The notes: generated by a model from the sequence alone, not told the origin. A stretch of DNA of 64,000 bases from Neolentinus lepideus HHB14362 ss-1 (GCA_001632425.1 KV425578.1:10168-74167); one strand, 5' to 3'. Positions 44,271 to 56,745 are shown, counted from the stretch's first letter. Translations and numbers: made by a program.

Positions 44271-46401
44271 CTAGCACTTCTTCATCTCCTCACCAACATA
44301 CACAGGCACCTCCACAACACCGTCGTCCGCTCCCACCTTCTCAATATCCTCAATGTCAACACTCTCACCACCCCCGCGCGCAAGCTGCTCCCAGCCCCAG
44401 CCCCGATCGACGTTCTTCAGCGGCCGGAGCCTGCAAAAGAGGACGTACATCACGAAGGTCACGGATGTGCTCACGATCCAGCCGAGGTCGTTCAGCTTGA
44501 CCGCGCCCCTGGGGACGGTGACGCCGAACGTGCCGACGAAGCCTGTGAAGGGGAGGATCATCCTAGAAGGAAGTAAGGAAGGGAGGGGTGAATGAATGAG
44601 TGAGTGAGTGAGTGACAGGTCGCAGGGACGGACCCGCAAAAATACGCTGCGATGGCGTTGAGGTTGAAGCCGCCCGTGTACATGTAGGCGCTCCCAGGCG
44701 CAGATGTGTACAGCTGCGAGACGTCGATGTTCCCCTTCCTTACGATCCAGTAGTCGCTGATCATGATCGCGGCTGTCGGGCCTAAACGAAGGAGTCAACA
44801 TTGAACACCCAAGCCGCTGAAGTAGTAGTTATAGTAGCGACTCACCCATGAAAATCCCGTACCCTCCCAGGAATGCCTGTACATTCGACCTCCAGACGCG
44901 TACCCACATCAGCAAACAACAGGACTCACCAAAAAACCATGCGCCGACCCCAAAATCTTCCACGGTACCAACCCAAACGCCACCACACAGCAAAAAAACA
45001 TCCCGCGCGTGATATTAAAATACCTCGGCACCAGCGCCGTCGAGTCGCTCCCAAACGGTAGGAGGTTCGCGCCGACGAGCGCGCCGAGCGTGAACAGCGC
45101 GGTCGAGAACGCGAGGAGGAAGATCGCGAAGCGCGTGCGCGCCGTCCAGGACTGCGCGAGGATCGCGTCGAGGAGGTCCCACTGGTTCCAGAGGGTGACG
45201 CCCCACGCGCGCTGGATGGCGGAGGTGCCGAAGATGCCGATCATACCACCCTGTGGGTTTGGGTGTCAGTGCCAATGGATAACGAATAAAATAACCCGAG
45301 TTGACGGACTAGGGTGGCTGGGATGGGGACCAGGAGAATGTGCGTCCAGAACGTAGCCCTGGGGCTCGTCGCGTATCTCGAGAAATCGGGCATGTTCGCG
45401 ATGAACGTGGACTGAGCGGGTGAACGTTCGGTGGTGCGCCAACGGTCAATCGTAGATAGCGACGTACCCAGTTTCCCATCGACGAGTTGACCGAGCTGAC
45501 AAACAGCCAGCCCAAAGTCGCACCCCTCGGAATCTTCGTGCCCTGATCCGCAAGCGACAGCGTATCCGCGAGCTTTCCCTTGCTCTGGACCAAGCAGTAT
45601 ATCAGCAAGCCCAGCACTGACGGCGGGAGCACGACCGCCTTGAAGTCGTACAGCCACTTGAGGCGGTTGGGTCGGAACCCGCAGAACGGCAGTGTGATGC
45701 ACCAGAAGAGGAAGTACCCGATGAAGCGCTGGATGGTCGTGCCGACCGAGACGGGGAATTGGTGGGGAAGGTCTTTCCAGCGGTGCCCGAAAATGCACGT
45801 CAGCATTGTCGAGACGTAGGCGCCTCCTTGGAACACTTGATTGACACTGTCAGCGAGATGTATGGATCATGTGGGTAGATTCTTACGGATGACAGAAACC
45901 CAGAGCATCGCGCAGAAGCCACGACATGCGACAGGCCAATAGTGGCCGTACATACCAAAGCAGCTCCGGGCTACGACAGGGTAGCCGACGTGGTACGTCG
46001 AGGCGGCGCGAGAGTTGAATGCCATGCAGGTGCCTGAGATGACCGCGGCGCAGAGGATAACGAACGTTGCTTCGTACCAGTTGAGCCCGATGGCGACGAC
46101 GCTGGATCCTAGTGTCCTGAAAAGACGCAGTCAGCACTCGCGTGCCCGAGTCTCATTCTTTCGCGTACCAGTTTCCGAACCCCATCCCGAACCAGAAGAT
46201 GCAGAAGTTGTACCATCTCCAGTTGATCATACTAGGAGGAGAGGGCTTGAGATCTTCGTTGGACCAAGGATGTTCAACGATCTTTGCGTTTCCCTCGGTA
46301 CAAATGTACTCGAGAAATGCGTCTTTGGAAGTCGTGGCATGGCGGAGGCGCTGCGCCCAGTTGCGCACAGGTCGCAGAGACACCTTGGGCGCGAACACCA
46401 T
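44271..46401 (-). CDS. NCS1 nucleobase/allantoin transporter (FUR4/DAL4-like)
   Basis: Plasma-membrane proton symporter family for uracil, uridine, allantoin or related compounds. Eight exons (46169-46401, 45887-46116, 45468-45835, 45310-45411, 44940-region 44930-45250, 44846-44876, 44634-44781, 44271-44562) give 574 residues, normal for the family. Features: cytosolic NWAQRLRHATTSKDAF, then INWRWYNFCIFWFGMGFGNW (first helix), GYPVVARSCFGMYG, NMPDFSRYATSPR (substrate-site region), GPTAAIMISDYWIVRKGNID (helix 10 loop typical of NCS1) and twelve hydrophobic segments overall. Start MVFAPKVSLRP at 46401 is the first in-frame ATG; a longer frame has only TTG. A GAGT microsatellite lies in the last intron near 44590-44614. 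Substrate choice cannot be read safely. Confidence 0.92.
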
Positions 46402-47576
46402 CGTCGTGAGGGGTTGTACTAGGGGGAGGTCGACCGAGGACGCTTTCCGCAGGCGCAAGCTGAGCGCCTATATACGAGCACTGAAACATCTTATCTGCTA
46501 TACTCGTCGGAAAGAGTTCGGATTTTCATCTCAAATCAATGTTATCTGGCGATAAGGTCCAGTTGATGGAGAAGCAATCGACGATGCCGAGGAGGTTAGG
46601 GTTGACAAAAATAGGTCCTCTCGAGGATGGGTATTAATGTAACTGTGGATAGCCTTCATCCCCATAGGTGTATCGCAAAGTGGTCCAGGTTGTCCTCTGA
46701 GATAAGCGTCAACTTATCACAGCTCGCAGAGTATATTGAATTTGATACTTACTTCTCGGCTCAGGAACATGACTCATTGGTGTAATCTTCATCAATTTGT
46801 CAAAGGAGGCTAACATGTAAGATAGGGCCAGTTCAAGTACGACTGCTATCACGTGACTCTGTTACACTTGGCAGAGAAACATAACTTCTGGCAGAGGTGA
46901 AATTTCGTCCTCTATCGACTACAAATAAGACAAGCAATGGGGAAATAAAGGCCACTACCTGAGGACCCCGAGGGTCAATTCGCAGTGGTGAACGGGTCCA
47001 TCACGATGGATGGGCAAATTCATTATGATAGTGTTGCCGCGGTCCGCACAGTCCGGAAGCGGCAACACTAGTGCCACATCACGTGAGGGGAAAATGTCTG
47101 TGAGCGTGCACGTGCAACTTGAAGCGCTAAATTCGGAGGTGTGGTCTTGCATTAAATTCAGATATGCTACAGCTATTTAGAAATAATGAGTGACCACGAT
47201 AGGAAGCACTTCTCAAGGAACCTGAGCATCCTTTGAAGGCGAATATCACGTCGCGATCGAGTCAGCCATGGAAGAGGATTGTATGGAGGCTCTGGATGCG
47301 CGTATTGCGAGTTTGCATGCTGCCGCGTGAAGAGAAGGGCATAAGTTCAAGTTTCGAGGCAAGTGCTCACAGAACTCCGCGGCCCATGTGCCAATCAATC
47401 AGCGTCGAATAAAGGCCACAGAAGATACCTCATGGAAATTTAGGATTAGTTTCATCGAAGCTGAACGCTAAATATTAAATAAATACCGACTGACTAAGTC
47501 TGGAAATTAAAATAGCTCGTATCTACAATAATTGACTGTGTCCAACGCACTCGTCTTCTGCTGCATTCACGCCAAA
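46402..47576. other. Divergent intergenic region NCS1 - uS17m
   Basis: About 1.2 kb containing both promoters. A few short stop-free stretches have no coding support. Nothing structured was recognised. Confidence 0.6.
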
Positions 47577-48009
47577 ATGCCGCCAATGTCCTTTACTGGT
47601 ATAGTGACGAAAGTCGGGTGCATGAACAAAACTGCGACGGTAACGGTTTCGCGCTGGGCCGTGCATAAAACTACGGGCAAGGTGCGCTGCAATTCTACTT
47701 CGTAGCTGCACGCACAAGGCTGACGAACGCGAATGCACGCTACAGCGATTGCAAAGGAGCAAAAAGTTTTTGACCCACGATGAAAACAATCGTACGTCCG
47801 CGACCTTGGTTATCTGAATGTGAAGATTGAGCCGACCTGCAGAGCTACGTCTGGAAGATTTGGTTCTCATTCGTAATTGTCGGCCGCTGTCGGCGCGGAA
47901 GCGGTTCATGCTTGAAAAGATTCTGAAGAGTCCTGAGACAGAGCGGGCTGTGGTGCACGCGAAGCAAGCTGAGGAGAAAGTAGCTGCTCTTCCATTATCC
48001 TTAACATAA
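47577..48009 (+). CDS. MRPS17: Mitochondrial small-subunit ribosomal protein uS17m
   Basis: Three exons (47577-47681, 47746-47791, 47843-48009) give 105 residues. The S17 OB-fold is read as FTGIVTKVGCMNKTATVTV, RSKKFLTHDENN and LVLIRNCRPLSARKRFMLEK, all standard S17 blocks, with an Arg/Lys-rich 16S-type rRNA-binding surface. A short C-terminal helical tail (ERAVVHAKQAEEK) is typical of fungal mitochondrial forms. The start MPPMSFTG is immediately before the domain, without a long cleavable presequence. The mitochondrial assignment rests on this form rather than the longer cytosolic uS17 (S11) type. Convergent with PFDN6. Confidence 0.92.
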
Positions 48010-48201
48010 CGACGACTCGTACTACACGGACATTTGTCTACGACACTCCCTTCCTCAATCATCTACCCTGCGGTATCGTCTTCGTGGCTCGAAGGCTTCT
48101 CGGTAGAGCTGGCATCATTGGGCAGGCGAGATATGGCGTCGGAGCTGGTGCTCTTCAGGGCATGATGTGCATACGGAGGTCAGACTACTTCAATTATCTG
48201 T

Positions 48202-48750
48202 TTAAGCTGCCGGCACTTGCTGCTGTTGAATAGCAGTCTGCACTTCGATAAGCTAGACGTGATTCATGTAACGATTACCCTGAGGTCGTAACTCACCAAC
48301 CGATGAATAATACTCACCTCAGTCCTTTTCTTCTCCGCTCGTGTATTAATGTCCTTCAGCTGTCCTTCGAGGCGTTTTCTGAGCCGCGAAATTCGTTAGA
48401 CACTAGTCAGTCGCGCACACAAGGATCCATTACTGACATCTCGCTCCGAATGAAGTCCAGCCGAGTATTGACATTGCTCTTCGCCTCCGCCTGCTCCTGC
48501 TTGACCAGCACGGGGCCTATGAGCTTGTACACTGTGTTCTCCGACGTCAGCTTGTCAAATTCCTACATCGCGAACATGATCATTCCCACTATCCTGGCCT
48601 GAATGCGAGATAACTAACCTTTTTCACGAGCTCATTTTCAGACAGTTGGGCATCGAGCTTCTGCCTTGCCTCAACCGCCGCAGAAAGGTCTGCTTGCAAC
48701 TTTTGGAACTCCTGGCTCTTCTGCTGCAATCTCGCCTGTAATGCGTCCAT
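48202..48750 (-). CDS. PFDN6: Prefoldin subunit 6
   Basis: Beta-type subunit of the hexameric prefoldin chaperone that hands unfolded actin and tubulin to CCT. Four exons (48619-48750, 48438-48562, 48318-48378, 48202-48252) give 122 residues. The two coiled-coil helices (MDALQARLQQKSQEFQKLQ and SEIKRLEGQLKDINTRAEKK) flank the beta-hairpin with ENTVYKLIGPVLVKQ, the prefoldin 6 signature. The end is Gln-rich (QTAIQQQQVPAA). The exon 2/3 junction splits an Ile codon (AT|A). Shares a 129-bp divergent promoter with VTI1. Confidence 0.95.
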
Positions 48751-48879
48751 CTGCAATCCCAATTCCGAAATCCCGAGTCTCAGAGCAAGTGGCGGGAGTA
48801 AACAAGCACAAACTAATTACCGCGGGTTTCCTCCTACCACTACTCGCGCAGCTGAGCTGCAGCGACTGTATTCTTCACC
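48751..48879. promoter_or_regulatory. Bidirectional promoter PFDN6 / VTI1
   Basis: Only 129 bp separate the two start codons, so transcription must start from a compact shared region or within the opposite 5' UTR. No TATA box is visible. Confidence 0.5.
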
Positions 48880-49786
48880 ATGGACAACTCCCCAACCGCC
48901 CTCTTTGACTCATACGAGCAGGATTTCCAACAAATAATTGCGAGCATAAGAGAGAAGCTTGACGGGGATGGCAAAGATCAGCGGGGAGGTTAGTGTTGCC
49001 ACCCAACGTAGGGACGCGCAAGAGCTCTGACAGACCTCGCTAGAGCAGCGGAAGGCCGCGCTGAGGCGGGTGGAGATGGAACTGGACGAGGCAGATGAGA
49101 TGGTGCGTGACGACCCACTAGCATAAAGGCCAACCCACCCACACCCTCCCAAGGTCTCGCAAATGGAGATCGAAATACAGGGCATCCCGCAGTCCATCAA
49201 GCCGCAATACCAGACTCGCATCCGCACCGCCAAGACCGAGCTCGCCCGGTATAAGAAACTCTCCAAAGACCTCCACGCGCAGGTCTCGCGCTCCGATCTG
49301 CTCGCGCGCGCGGGCTCCCCGACGAGCGATGAGCCGTACGGCCCCTCGAGCGATCGCACGCGGTTGCTCGCTGGCACGGCGCTACTTGAAGATGGCAGCC
49401 GCCGTATTGCAGAGAGCCAGCGGATTGCTCTCGAGACGGAGGAGCAGGGCGCAGACATTCTTAGGAACTTGAGGGGCCAGCGGGAGCAGATCGAGCATGC
49501 CAGGGATACGGTGGGCATGATTCCGTCTGTTCCGAATTCATTGTTCATTCTTCGCGCAGCTCCGGACAGCCGACACCTCCCTCGACCGAGCGACAGGTAC
49601 ACTGAAGAAGATGATTCGACGGTAGGTCCCTGCGCCATCCCGTTCTTCCAACTCTACATCACATTTCAGCTTCTTCTGACACTCGCCTCCCTCAGAATGT
49701 ACCAGCAACGTGTGGTCACCGGTGCCATCATTCTCGTCCTCATCCTCCTTATTCTCATCATCGTCTGGGCAAAGTTCTTCCGCTAA
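48880..49786 (+). CDS. VTI1: Qb-SNARE VTI1
   Basis: v-SNARE for Golgi-endosome-vacuole fusion. Five exons (48880-48988, 49044-49102, 49154-49510, 49560-49621, 49696-49786) give 225 residues, as in other fungi. N-terminal Habc helices (LFDSYEQDFQQIIASIREKL; RKAALRRVEMELDEADEM; KTELARYKKLSKDL), a SNARE motif of about 60 residues (GSRRIAESQRIALETEEQGA ... LRTADTSLDRATGTLKKMIR) and a C-terminal hydrophobic anchor (GAIILVLILLILIIVWAKFF) are all present. The second exon's acceptor is the TAG at 49041-49043, required for phase. Convergent with the aminopeptidase gene. Confidence 0.95.
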
Positions 49787-49998
49787 ACCTGACGACCCTC
49801 CGGCTGCTCGCTGCTCTCGACAATCTTCATCGACTGTTGTCATGATTATTTACCTTCTAGTTTATTGGACATGATGTAGATGGTTAATATTCCAGGATCC
49901 CTCCGATGTCTCCCAATAACGATCCAAGGTACGTGCATCCTATCGACATACAGCGCGGGAGTCCGTCAGCGTATATAGTTCTCTACCCCTCCTCGTCC

Positions 49999-52479
49999 TC
50001 ACTGCTGCGACATCCGCCTTACGAATTCGACCAAGGCCCTACACGTTCATTAGTCCCCCGTACGTAGACCGCAAGTGATAAATCACTTGCCTGACAGGTC
50101 GCCCAGTCATCCCCTTCTCCTGGTACGGCGTCGGTCTCGTCGCCTACGCATTGTTCAGCCTTCCGCGATACGCGGTCAGCACAAAACCAGAGACTTACTT
50201 CCATCGAACCAGCAATGTCGATATGAGCCCACCTCAGGCTTGGCTCTTTCCCATCCTCCTCTTCGATACCTCCCACAAATGATTTTAAAAACAAAGCTGC
50301 TGTGCAGCTCCCGGCGGGCCTACCACCCGTCTGGATATGTATGTTGAGATGAAGGTCAGTACATGTGCTACAACCGGCGGGACGTACATTGCACAGGTCT
50401 GCATTAGATGAGTTGATCTGAGGTGCGTAGTCCTGGTCGAGTGGCATCCGCCAGAATCGGTCGTACTCTGCTTCGCCCGCAACACGGAGCTCTTCCCATA
50501 GCGAGTCCGAGGTCTAATGGAAGTATTCGTTCAGTACGTACATCTGATGTGGAATAGTCTTGACACACCGAGAAGACACCAGAATACACCTCTCCTAGAG
50601 CAATGTCCATAGCACTTCACAAGATGGTGTGAGTAATATTTATAACTACTTGAAATGTCAGGTTACCCGGTGAGTGTCGCCGAGTCAATTAGCGTATGCG
50701 GCTTATACACCGTGGAGGTGTAGTAGAGCGCATCTAGCCAGGCAAGCACGCATTGGCTCAGGACAAACGAGGAGCATTGAAGTCGGAGCCTTACCAGCCA
50801 GGATCAAACGTCCCTCCGCGTCCGTGTTGTCAATCTCGATTGACTTGCCGTTCATTGCGTACACACTAGTTCACGCACATACTCAGAGTGATTCGATCGG
50901 GCAGGAGGAGATAATCGTACATATCTCCAGGCTTGTTGGCTCTTGGCCCGGGTAGGTTCTCGCAGAGCGGAGTGACGACAACCAAGTTGACCCTAGGGCA
51001 CTATGTGTGGATGGAGAGTAATGAAACGTAGGATAAGGACGCACGGCAATTGAAGTTGTGCAATGGCAAGTGCAGCCCCAACAACAGTTGCGGCACCACC
51101 TATTTGTTGTCGCGGTATTAGTGGACCCCCTAGACAACAAATAACACGCAGTGCGTACGCACCCATATCGCCACGCATCAGTTTCATACCCTGAAATAAT
51201 ACAACCGTCGATGTGCTTCCTTGCAGTTATTGGAACGCAATTACGCACGGCTGACGGCTTCAAACTAATTCCTCCAGAGTCAAAAGTGATGCCTTTACCT
51301 ACGAAGGCAATAGGCTGCGACTCAGGAGAAGCACCTTTGTAGTGTCTACCGATAACCACCCGTCAATGCGAAAGTAATAGCCCAGTAAGTCACAAACTCA
51401 CATCTCAAGAAACTTCGCTGGTTCGTCTGTACCCTTAGTAACCGACAGGAACGTGTTCTGCGCGAAGGCAGGGATTAGCACAAGTCGGATAGAAATAAGC
51501 TAAAATTGGACAGACCATGCCTTGCTCCTTCGCCCACGCTGATGAAGACACGCAGCGTCAGCAACTTCGCTGCTATTGGAAGACAGAAATGAAGATGACG
51601 GGGCACTGTCATACTATCACAATACAGACCTTCGTCGTGAACGATGATTTCGACGCTCTTTAGGCCGTCAAATTCAGACTTGACGCGTTCCGTGAAGGCC
51701 TGTTTTGCTGGAATCAGCAACTGACTTTGGCAACGAACATGAACGTACAGTCGGCGTCAGGATGTTTGCGGGGAGCTCCATAAGCTGGAAGACTGTCAGA
51801 AAGTATCACGGAGACGCCCGTGACACGCACTGTTCGCGCAAAGTTCTGTGCTTTGGCGTACGCTACCCCAGTCTCCCATTCTGTCGAGCCCGCAAGAGGG
51901 TGGAGTGTGAGCTTCTCGGGAGGGTGGTTGCCAGTTTCTGGCTTGTACACCGTCGATCCTGAAGTCTTGAGCGAGAAATTATACGAGGCCAAGTGAGCCG
52001 CTACCGCTGTCCCCGATCGGTATGTAATGGTATGTATTGATGCTTCGACAATGAACCGACTTACCGGACGCTTGCGGGTCAATGGACGCATCAATCGCAA
52101 CCTCGCCTATCCCCTCACTCAGCTCCTTGACCTTCTTCACCGCGCTTCCGACTGCCTTCCGCACGAGCTCTTTCCTTGCATCACCGGCGCGCGCAGAAAA
52201 GGAATCGCCCAGAGACGTTAAGGCCGTGACGTTCAGCCCATCCTTCTCGGCAGGTGTGTCGTAGAATATTCTGGTGGTCCCGACTTTAAGCGCAGAAGAA
52301 CCAGACGGGACGGTGGACCAGAGCTTTGCAAGGTCAAGGCTGGGGATGGCTTTGGACGACGGCTGTTTCGGGTCGACAGGGATAATGAACGCTGTTGAGG
52401 ACATAGTACGCGACACTTTCAGCGAGGACAATGGGAGTCCGTAGGTCGCGTGTGCTCTAGCATACAGTGGGCGTAGCAT
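49999..52479 (-). CDS. Leucyl aminopeptidase, M17 family
   Basis: Two-metal cytosolic or mitochondrial aminopeptidase acting on peptide N-termini. About 17 small exons on the minus strand; first exon 52065-52479, last 49999-50038. The product is about 550 residues. Metal ligands are complete: Lys and Asp in GKGITFDSGGISLKPS, Asp in KLMRGDMGGAATVV, Asp and Glu in SIEIDNTDAEGR, with the catalytic Arg in that motif. The C-terminus TRPTPYQEKGMTGRPVRALVEF is the family end. The start at 52479 gives MLRPLYARAHATYGLPLSSL, an acid-free Arg-containing leader that could target mitochondria; an internal ATG at 52404 (MSSTAFI) would give a cytosolic form. The last intron (50039-50090) has a GC donor (AG|GCAAGT). 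Exon limits within the gene are not all listed, but each was followed in frame. Confidence 0.92.
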
Positions 52480-52823
52480 AAGATCAGAGAGCCCCAAGCA
52501 CGGACTCGCACCAAGTCGAGATACACACTATGTGAATTATTAATTACACGTAAGCTATTTTAACATGTATCTCTAAAATAATTTTTGAGATAAGTGGCGG
52601 CGGAGCGACAACGCCTATACTGGTCGGACTAGAGGAGCATCCAAAAGAGACAGGACATTATTTTGCTTCCAGTAGCAGTACTAACGAGGTCATATTGCAT
52701 AGCGGTGATACTGTTGAGACAAGTCCTTTCCAAGGATGATTCTCACCCTCACGTGCAACGCGCGCGTCGCGTTTCCGAGTCAATGATCGCGTTCTTCTCG
52801 CCCTCAAGCGTCCACCGTCCTCA
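52480..52823. promoter_or_regulatory. Divergent promoter aminopeptidase / RTT107-like
   Basis: 344 bp between divergent starts. An AT-rich patch (about 52535-52590) could help promoter opening. No defined site recognised. Confidence 0.4.
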
Positions 52824-55800
52824 ATGCATCTCTTCGGGGATGTATACTATTTTCTGCCGCTCTGCTTGTCTACGTCGAGGAGAGAAGAATTAACAATAGT
52901 GTTGGATGCGAACGGAGCGACGGCAGTTGACTTGGATCAGGCTACTCATGTAATCACAAATTCACACAATTTCGAGGGATGGCAGACCGTCGCAGGGGAT
53001 GTTGCTGTTGTGTCGGTCAGTTACAGTCCTCCATGACGTGTGAGTGTTAATAATGGTGATGCAGGACTACTGGGTGGACCGATCGGTGATACTTGCGAAG
53101 AAGCAGCCGTGCGTACTGAGACAATCTGCCGTCACAGCATACTGATGGGGAGATCACCAGACCTCAATGGTACTCTCCAGATCCTGCTATGATATTTTCT
53201 GGCGTCGTGGCTTGCTCAGCAGACGTATGCTTCTCCTATCCTTTGTTGCGTAGGTGGCTAATCCAGATCTTCCCAGCTCGGCGAAGGTGATGCAGAGGTC
53301 CTCGCTGCTGGTATCACAGCTCTCGGTGGGCAGTGGCGCGTAGGACTAACCAGGGATGTCACCCATCTTTTTGCACTTACTCCCGAATCCGTACGTTATG
53401 AAACAGCAATGCACCACCGAGCTGCCACACATATGAAGATACTCCTCCCTCACTGGTTCGATGACGCAGTCAAACTTGGGTACGGAACCCTGCCGACGGT
53501 AGAGTACGAATGGCCCGAGCCGGCTATGTTTAAGCGGGAGGGAGAGAGAGGCATACGGAAGAGCAAGGTGCCCGGAGAAAAGAAAGCATTGTATGAGAGC
53601 GCCCTGGTGGAAATGGAGGTTGGGACGAGAAAAGCCAACAGTAAGAACGTCTGGCACGGACGAAAGATTCTGCTGAGCGTTACTTTGGAACTGAGAGATG
53701 GCAGGAGGGAGGCTATCGAAGCGGGGATTACCAGGGCAGGCGGTGTGGTGATGGAATTCGAGTCTCACGACCGCAATGGAGATGAACACGAGGAGGCGGA
53801 GAAGATTGAGGATGCAGACGTCTTGATCACAAAGTATCGAACTGGCGCGGCCTATTATAAGGTGAACATGTCCAAACAGTCTGTGCCTTCTCCGTACTCA
53901 TTTATTCGCAGGCTATGAAGTGGGGAAAGACTGTCGGAACACTGCCATGGCTATTCCACGTCGAGTCTATTGGGATGCTGACTGCACCATCCGATCAGCT
54001 GCTGCACTTCCCGATACCCAAGGGCCCTGTTGCTGAGTTTGACTCGCATGTGTGTGCCTCAATCTTTAGACTAGTTCCTTTCGAACTCATAGAGATCTAG
54101 ATTATGACGATCACCAACTACACGGGTGAAGCCCGGGATTATATCCGAAAGCTCATCACTACCATGGGTGCGACCTTTACGGCGTCGATGTCGAGCAGCA
54201 ACACCGTCGTCATAGCTGCCTAGTGAGCAATTCCGTCTCCATGGATTTCGCCATACAACACTAACCTAGAATTCTAGCGTCGGTGGAAATAAAACGGAGA
54301 AAGCACGCAACTGGAACATCCCAGTAGTCAATCACACATGGCTGGAGGACTGCTTTGTACAATGGCGGAACGTCACAGTTGGGCTGGAGAAGTACATTTC
54401 CTTCCCTCCGGGCGTGGACTTCTCGACTGTTCTCGGCGAGAAAGGGATTGGGCGTGCGGTGCTGGATAAAGAATTGGAAAGAGCGCTTGACGCTGCTGAT
54501 CTCGAGGAACCGGAATTGGGCGACGCAGATGCTGAGAAAGAGGAGCTGCAGCCGCCCACCAGTACTGCAGCAAGCGCGAGGGACATGATGGAGGTCGAAA
54601 ACGTGATTTCTGCGGACGGTCCTGCTTTGGCGGATGTTCACATGAACGATCATAGCGCGGACGAAGATCTATTGGAGACAGCACAGAACAAAGCGACTCC
54701 AACAAAGCGGAGAAGTGGAAAAAGGGCTGCCACGGTCGACATCCTCGAGGATGACAAGGACGAAGAAGTTGAGATCGGGGAAGATTCGCCAAGGAGGTCT
54801 CGTCGTATCCGGGCTATCGCACAGAGCACCAGCCCTGCGAAGAAGCCGTTCAGCAAAGTGGCAGAGCCGCTGCACCGAGAAACGTCCGACGAGGATACTG
54901 AAGAGCCAGAGAAGTCGAAAAAGAAACCAAGCAGCGGCCGAAAGCTAGTGAGGAAGGTGACGATACCAATAGTCGAGATTGTTACTCCCGCCAAGCCGAG
55001 CTCGCCGAAGAAGAATCCCCGGCCAACCACCCCTAGTTCTGGTGAGGACGAGGAACAGGACGGCCCCGGTCCTTCGAATCGCAAACAAGCATTAAAGGCG
55101 TCCTTGCTCAGTGACGATGAGAGTGATGAAGATATGCCTGATGTTAGTACCTTGCTGCAGGAGAAACCTAGTACTTCTTCGAAGTCGCAGGGCAAAGCCA
55201 AGGCGAGATCTCCTTCCCCAAGGTTGCGTTCTCCACTGAAGAATCGGACAACAATGGAGTCCGTTGAGATTCCAGTTCTTCATAAGAAGACGAGCGGAAT
55301 TATGCCGACCTCAGACCCGAAGAGAAGGCGGGGACGACCCAGGAAGAGCGATTCAATGTGTATGGAGGCTAAGGAAGCTCCTGAAGTGTTCCCAGGGAAG
55401 AAGAAACCGAAGTCCCCGACGAAACCTGTGTCATTAAGCCGCTCCTCGTCGCTATCGCCCGTTCCGCCGAGTCGCATTCGCCCAGGACCTGGTCGGGACA
55501 GTGGCGAGACAGAGACTCCGAACATCACCCGTACATCGAAACGGTCCGCTGCAATGAAGGCGAGTCAGGGGCTGCAAATTATGATGACGGATGCAAACGA
55601 CTTCGAGCGAGAGATGAAGCGGGGGCATATACGATCTGCTTGGGAGACGGAAATTTCGAAGGGGAAGGCCAAGGAGAGGGAAGTGCAGGACGAGGTGTCT
55701 GGAGGAAAGAAAAGAGTGTCCACTGCTGGAGACGACAATGCAGGGCGCCGGAAGAGGCCGAGGAAAAGTGATGAGAATCAAAGGCTAGCAAGTGACTCAG

Positions 55801-56745
55801 ATGAGGAGACTGTGACTAGTCCCAAGAGCAAGCCTGCTGCGACGGCGAAAAAGAGGGCTAGTAATGTCGGCACGGACTCGCGGTACGTATTATATTCGTT
55901 CATTTATACAGAAGCTGAACTATCTCGCAGCACGCCACAAACTTCTACGTCGGACCACAAACATATAAAGCTCCTTACCACCCAGGTCGCTCTGTCTCAC
56001 GACACCATCAAGGTATGGGTTTCTTGCGTCTGATAATTATTGCCCTTCATCCGATTTAATTCATGTGTGGCAGTCGTTACAGAAAATGGGCGTGAAAATG
56101 ACTGAGAAGCCTTCCGAATGTACTCACGTCATTGTGAAAGGTCTCGTGCGCACGAAGAAGCTGTTGTGCGCTATACCTGCCGTGCCTTTTATCCTCAGTT
56201 CAGACTGGGCCCTGCACTCGGTGGAAGCAGGTGAACCCCTTCGTAAGTGCTTCCAGCTACCTCACGAATGTGATCACGTACCTTTTCCACTGTCAGCCGT
56301 GGACAAATACCTTCTTGTGGACGAAGAGGGTGAAGAGAAGTTTGCCTTCAAGCTCAGTGAAGCCTTGGAGCGAGCCAAGCTATTGAAGCGGCAACTATTT
56401 GCTGGGAAGATGTTCCATATAACGCCAAAGGTTGATCGGACTCTGAATCTATATAAGGACGTCATTGTGGCCAATGGTGGACAGGTACATTGTATCTTAT
56501 GTTATCCTAGACCATATTAACGCCGTGTATAGATCTCTAAGAGTGCTATGCCAACTCTCCGCATGATGAACGGCCAACGTAACTATCGGGTTATCATTTC
56601 CTGCGAAGAAGATAGATCAATATGGGAGCCTCTTGTCGCTAATGGCGTCACGGTCTATGACAAAGAGTGGCTTTTGTTGTGCGCCCTGAAGCAGACGTTG
56701 GATATTGATGACAGTACGCTCAAATTTCCGAAAGCTACTTCTTGA
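52824..56745 (+). CDS. Multi-BRCT DNA-damage scaffold, RTT107/BRC1-like
   Basis: Ten exons (52824-53015, 53065-53108, 53161-53224, 53277-53861, 53912-54049, 54101-54222, 54278-55882, 55931-56012, 56074-56484, 56533-56745) give 1151 residues. The N-terminal third holds four BRCT-like units (THVITNSHNFEGWQTV..DYWVDR; DVTHLFALTPES..KILLPHWFDD; DVLITKYRTGAAY; NTVVIAAYVGG..VVNHTWLEDCF). A central ~530-residue acidic, Ser-rich disordered region carries an AT-hook (KRRRGRPRKS). The C-terminus has a BRCT pair (KMTEKPSECTHVIVKG and YRVIISCEEDR..VYDKEWLL). This 4+2 arrangement is that of S. cerevisiae RTT107 and S. pombe BRC1, which bind phosphorylated H2A through the C-terminal pair and organise replication-fork repair. 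The AT-hook is an addition to the usual layout. Orthology is inferred from architecture. Confidence 0.87.

Noticed and set aside
54650..55201. 183-codon antisense frame within the RTT107-like gene
   Set aside because: It mirrors Ser/Glu/Lys-rich coding sequence on the plus strand; no domain, no introns, no promoter.
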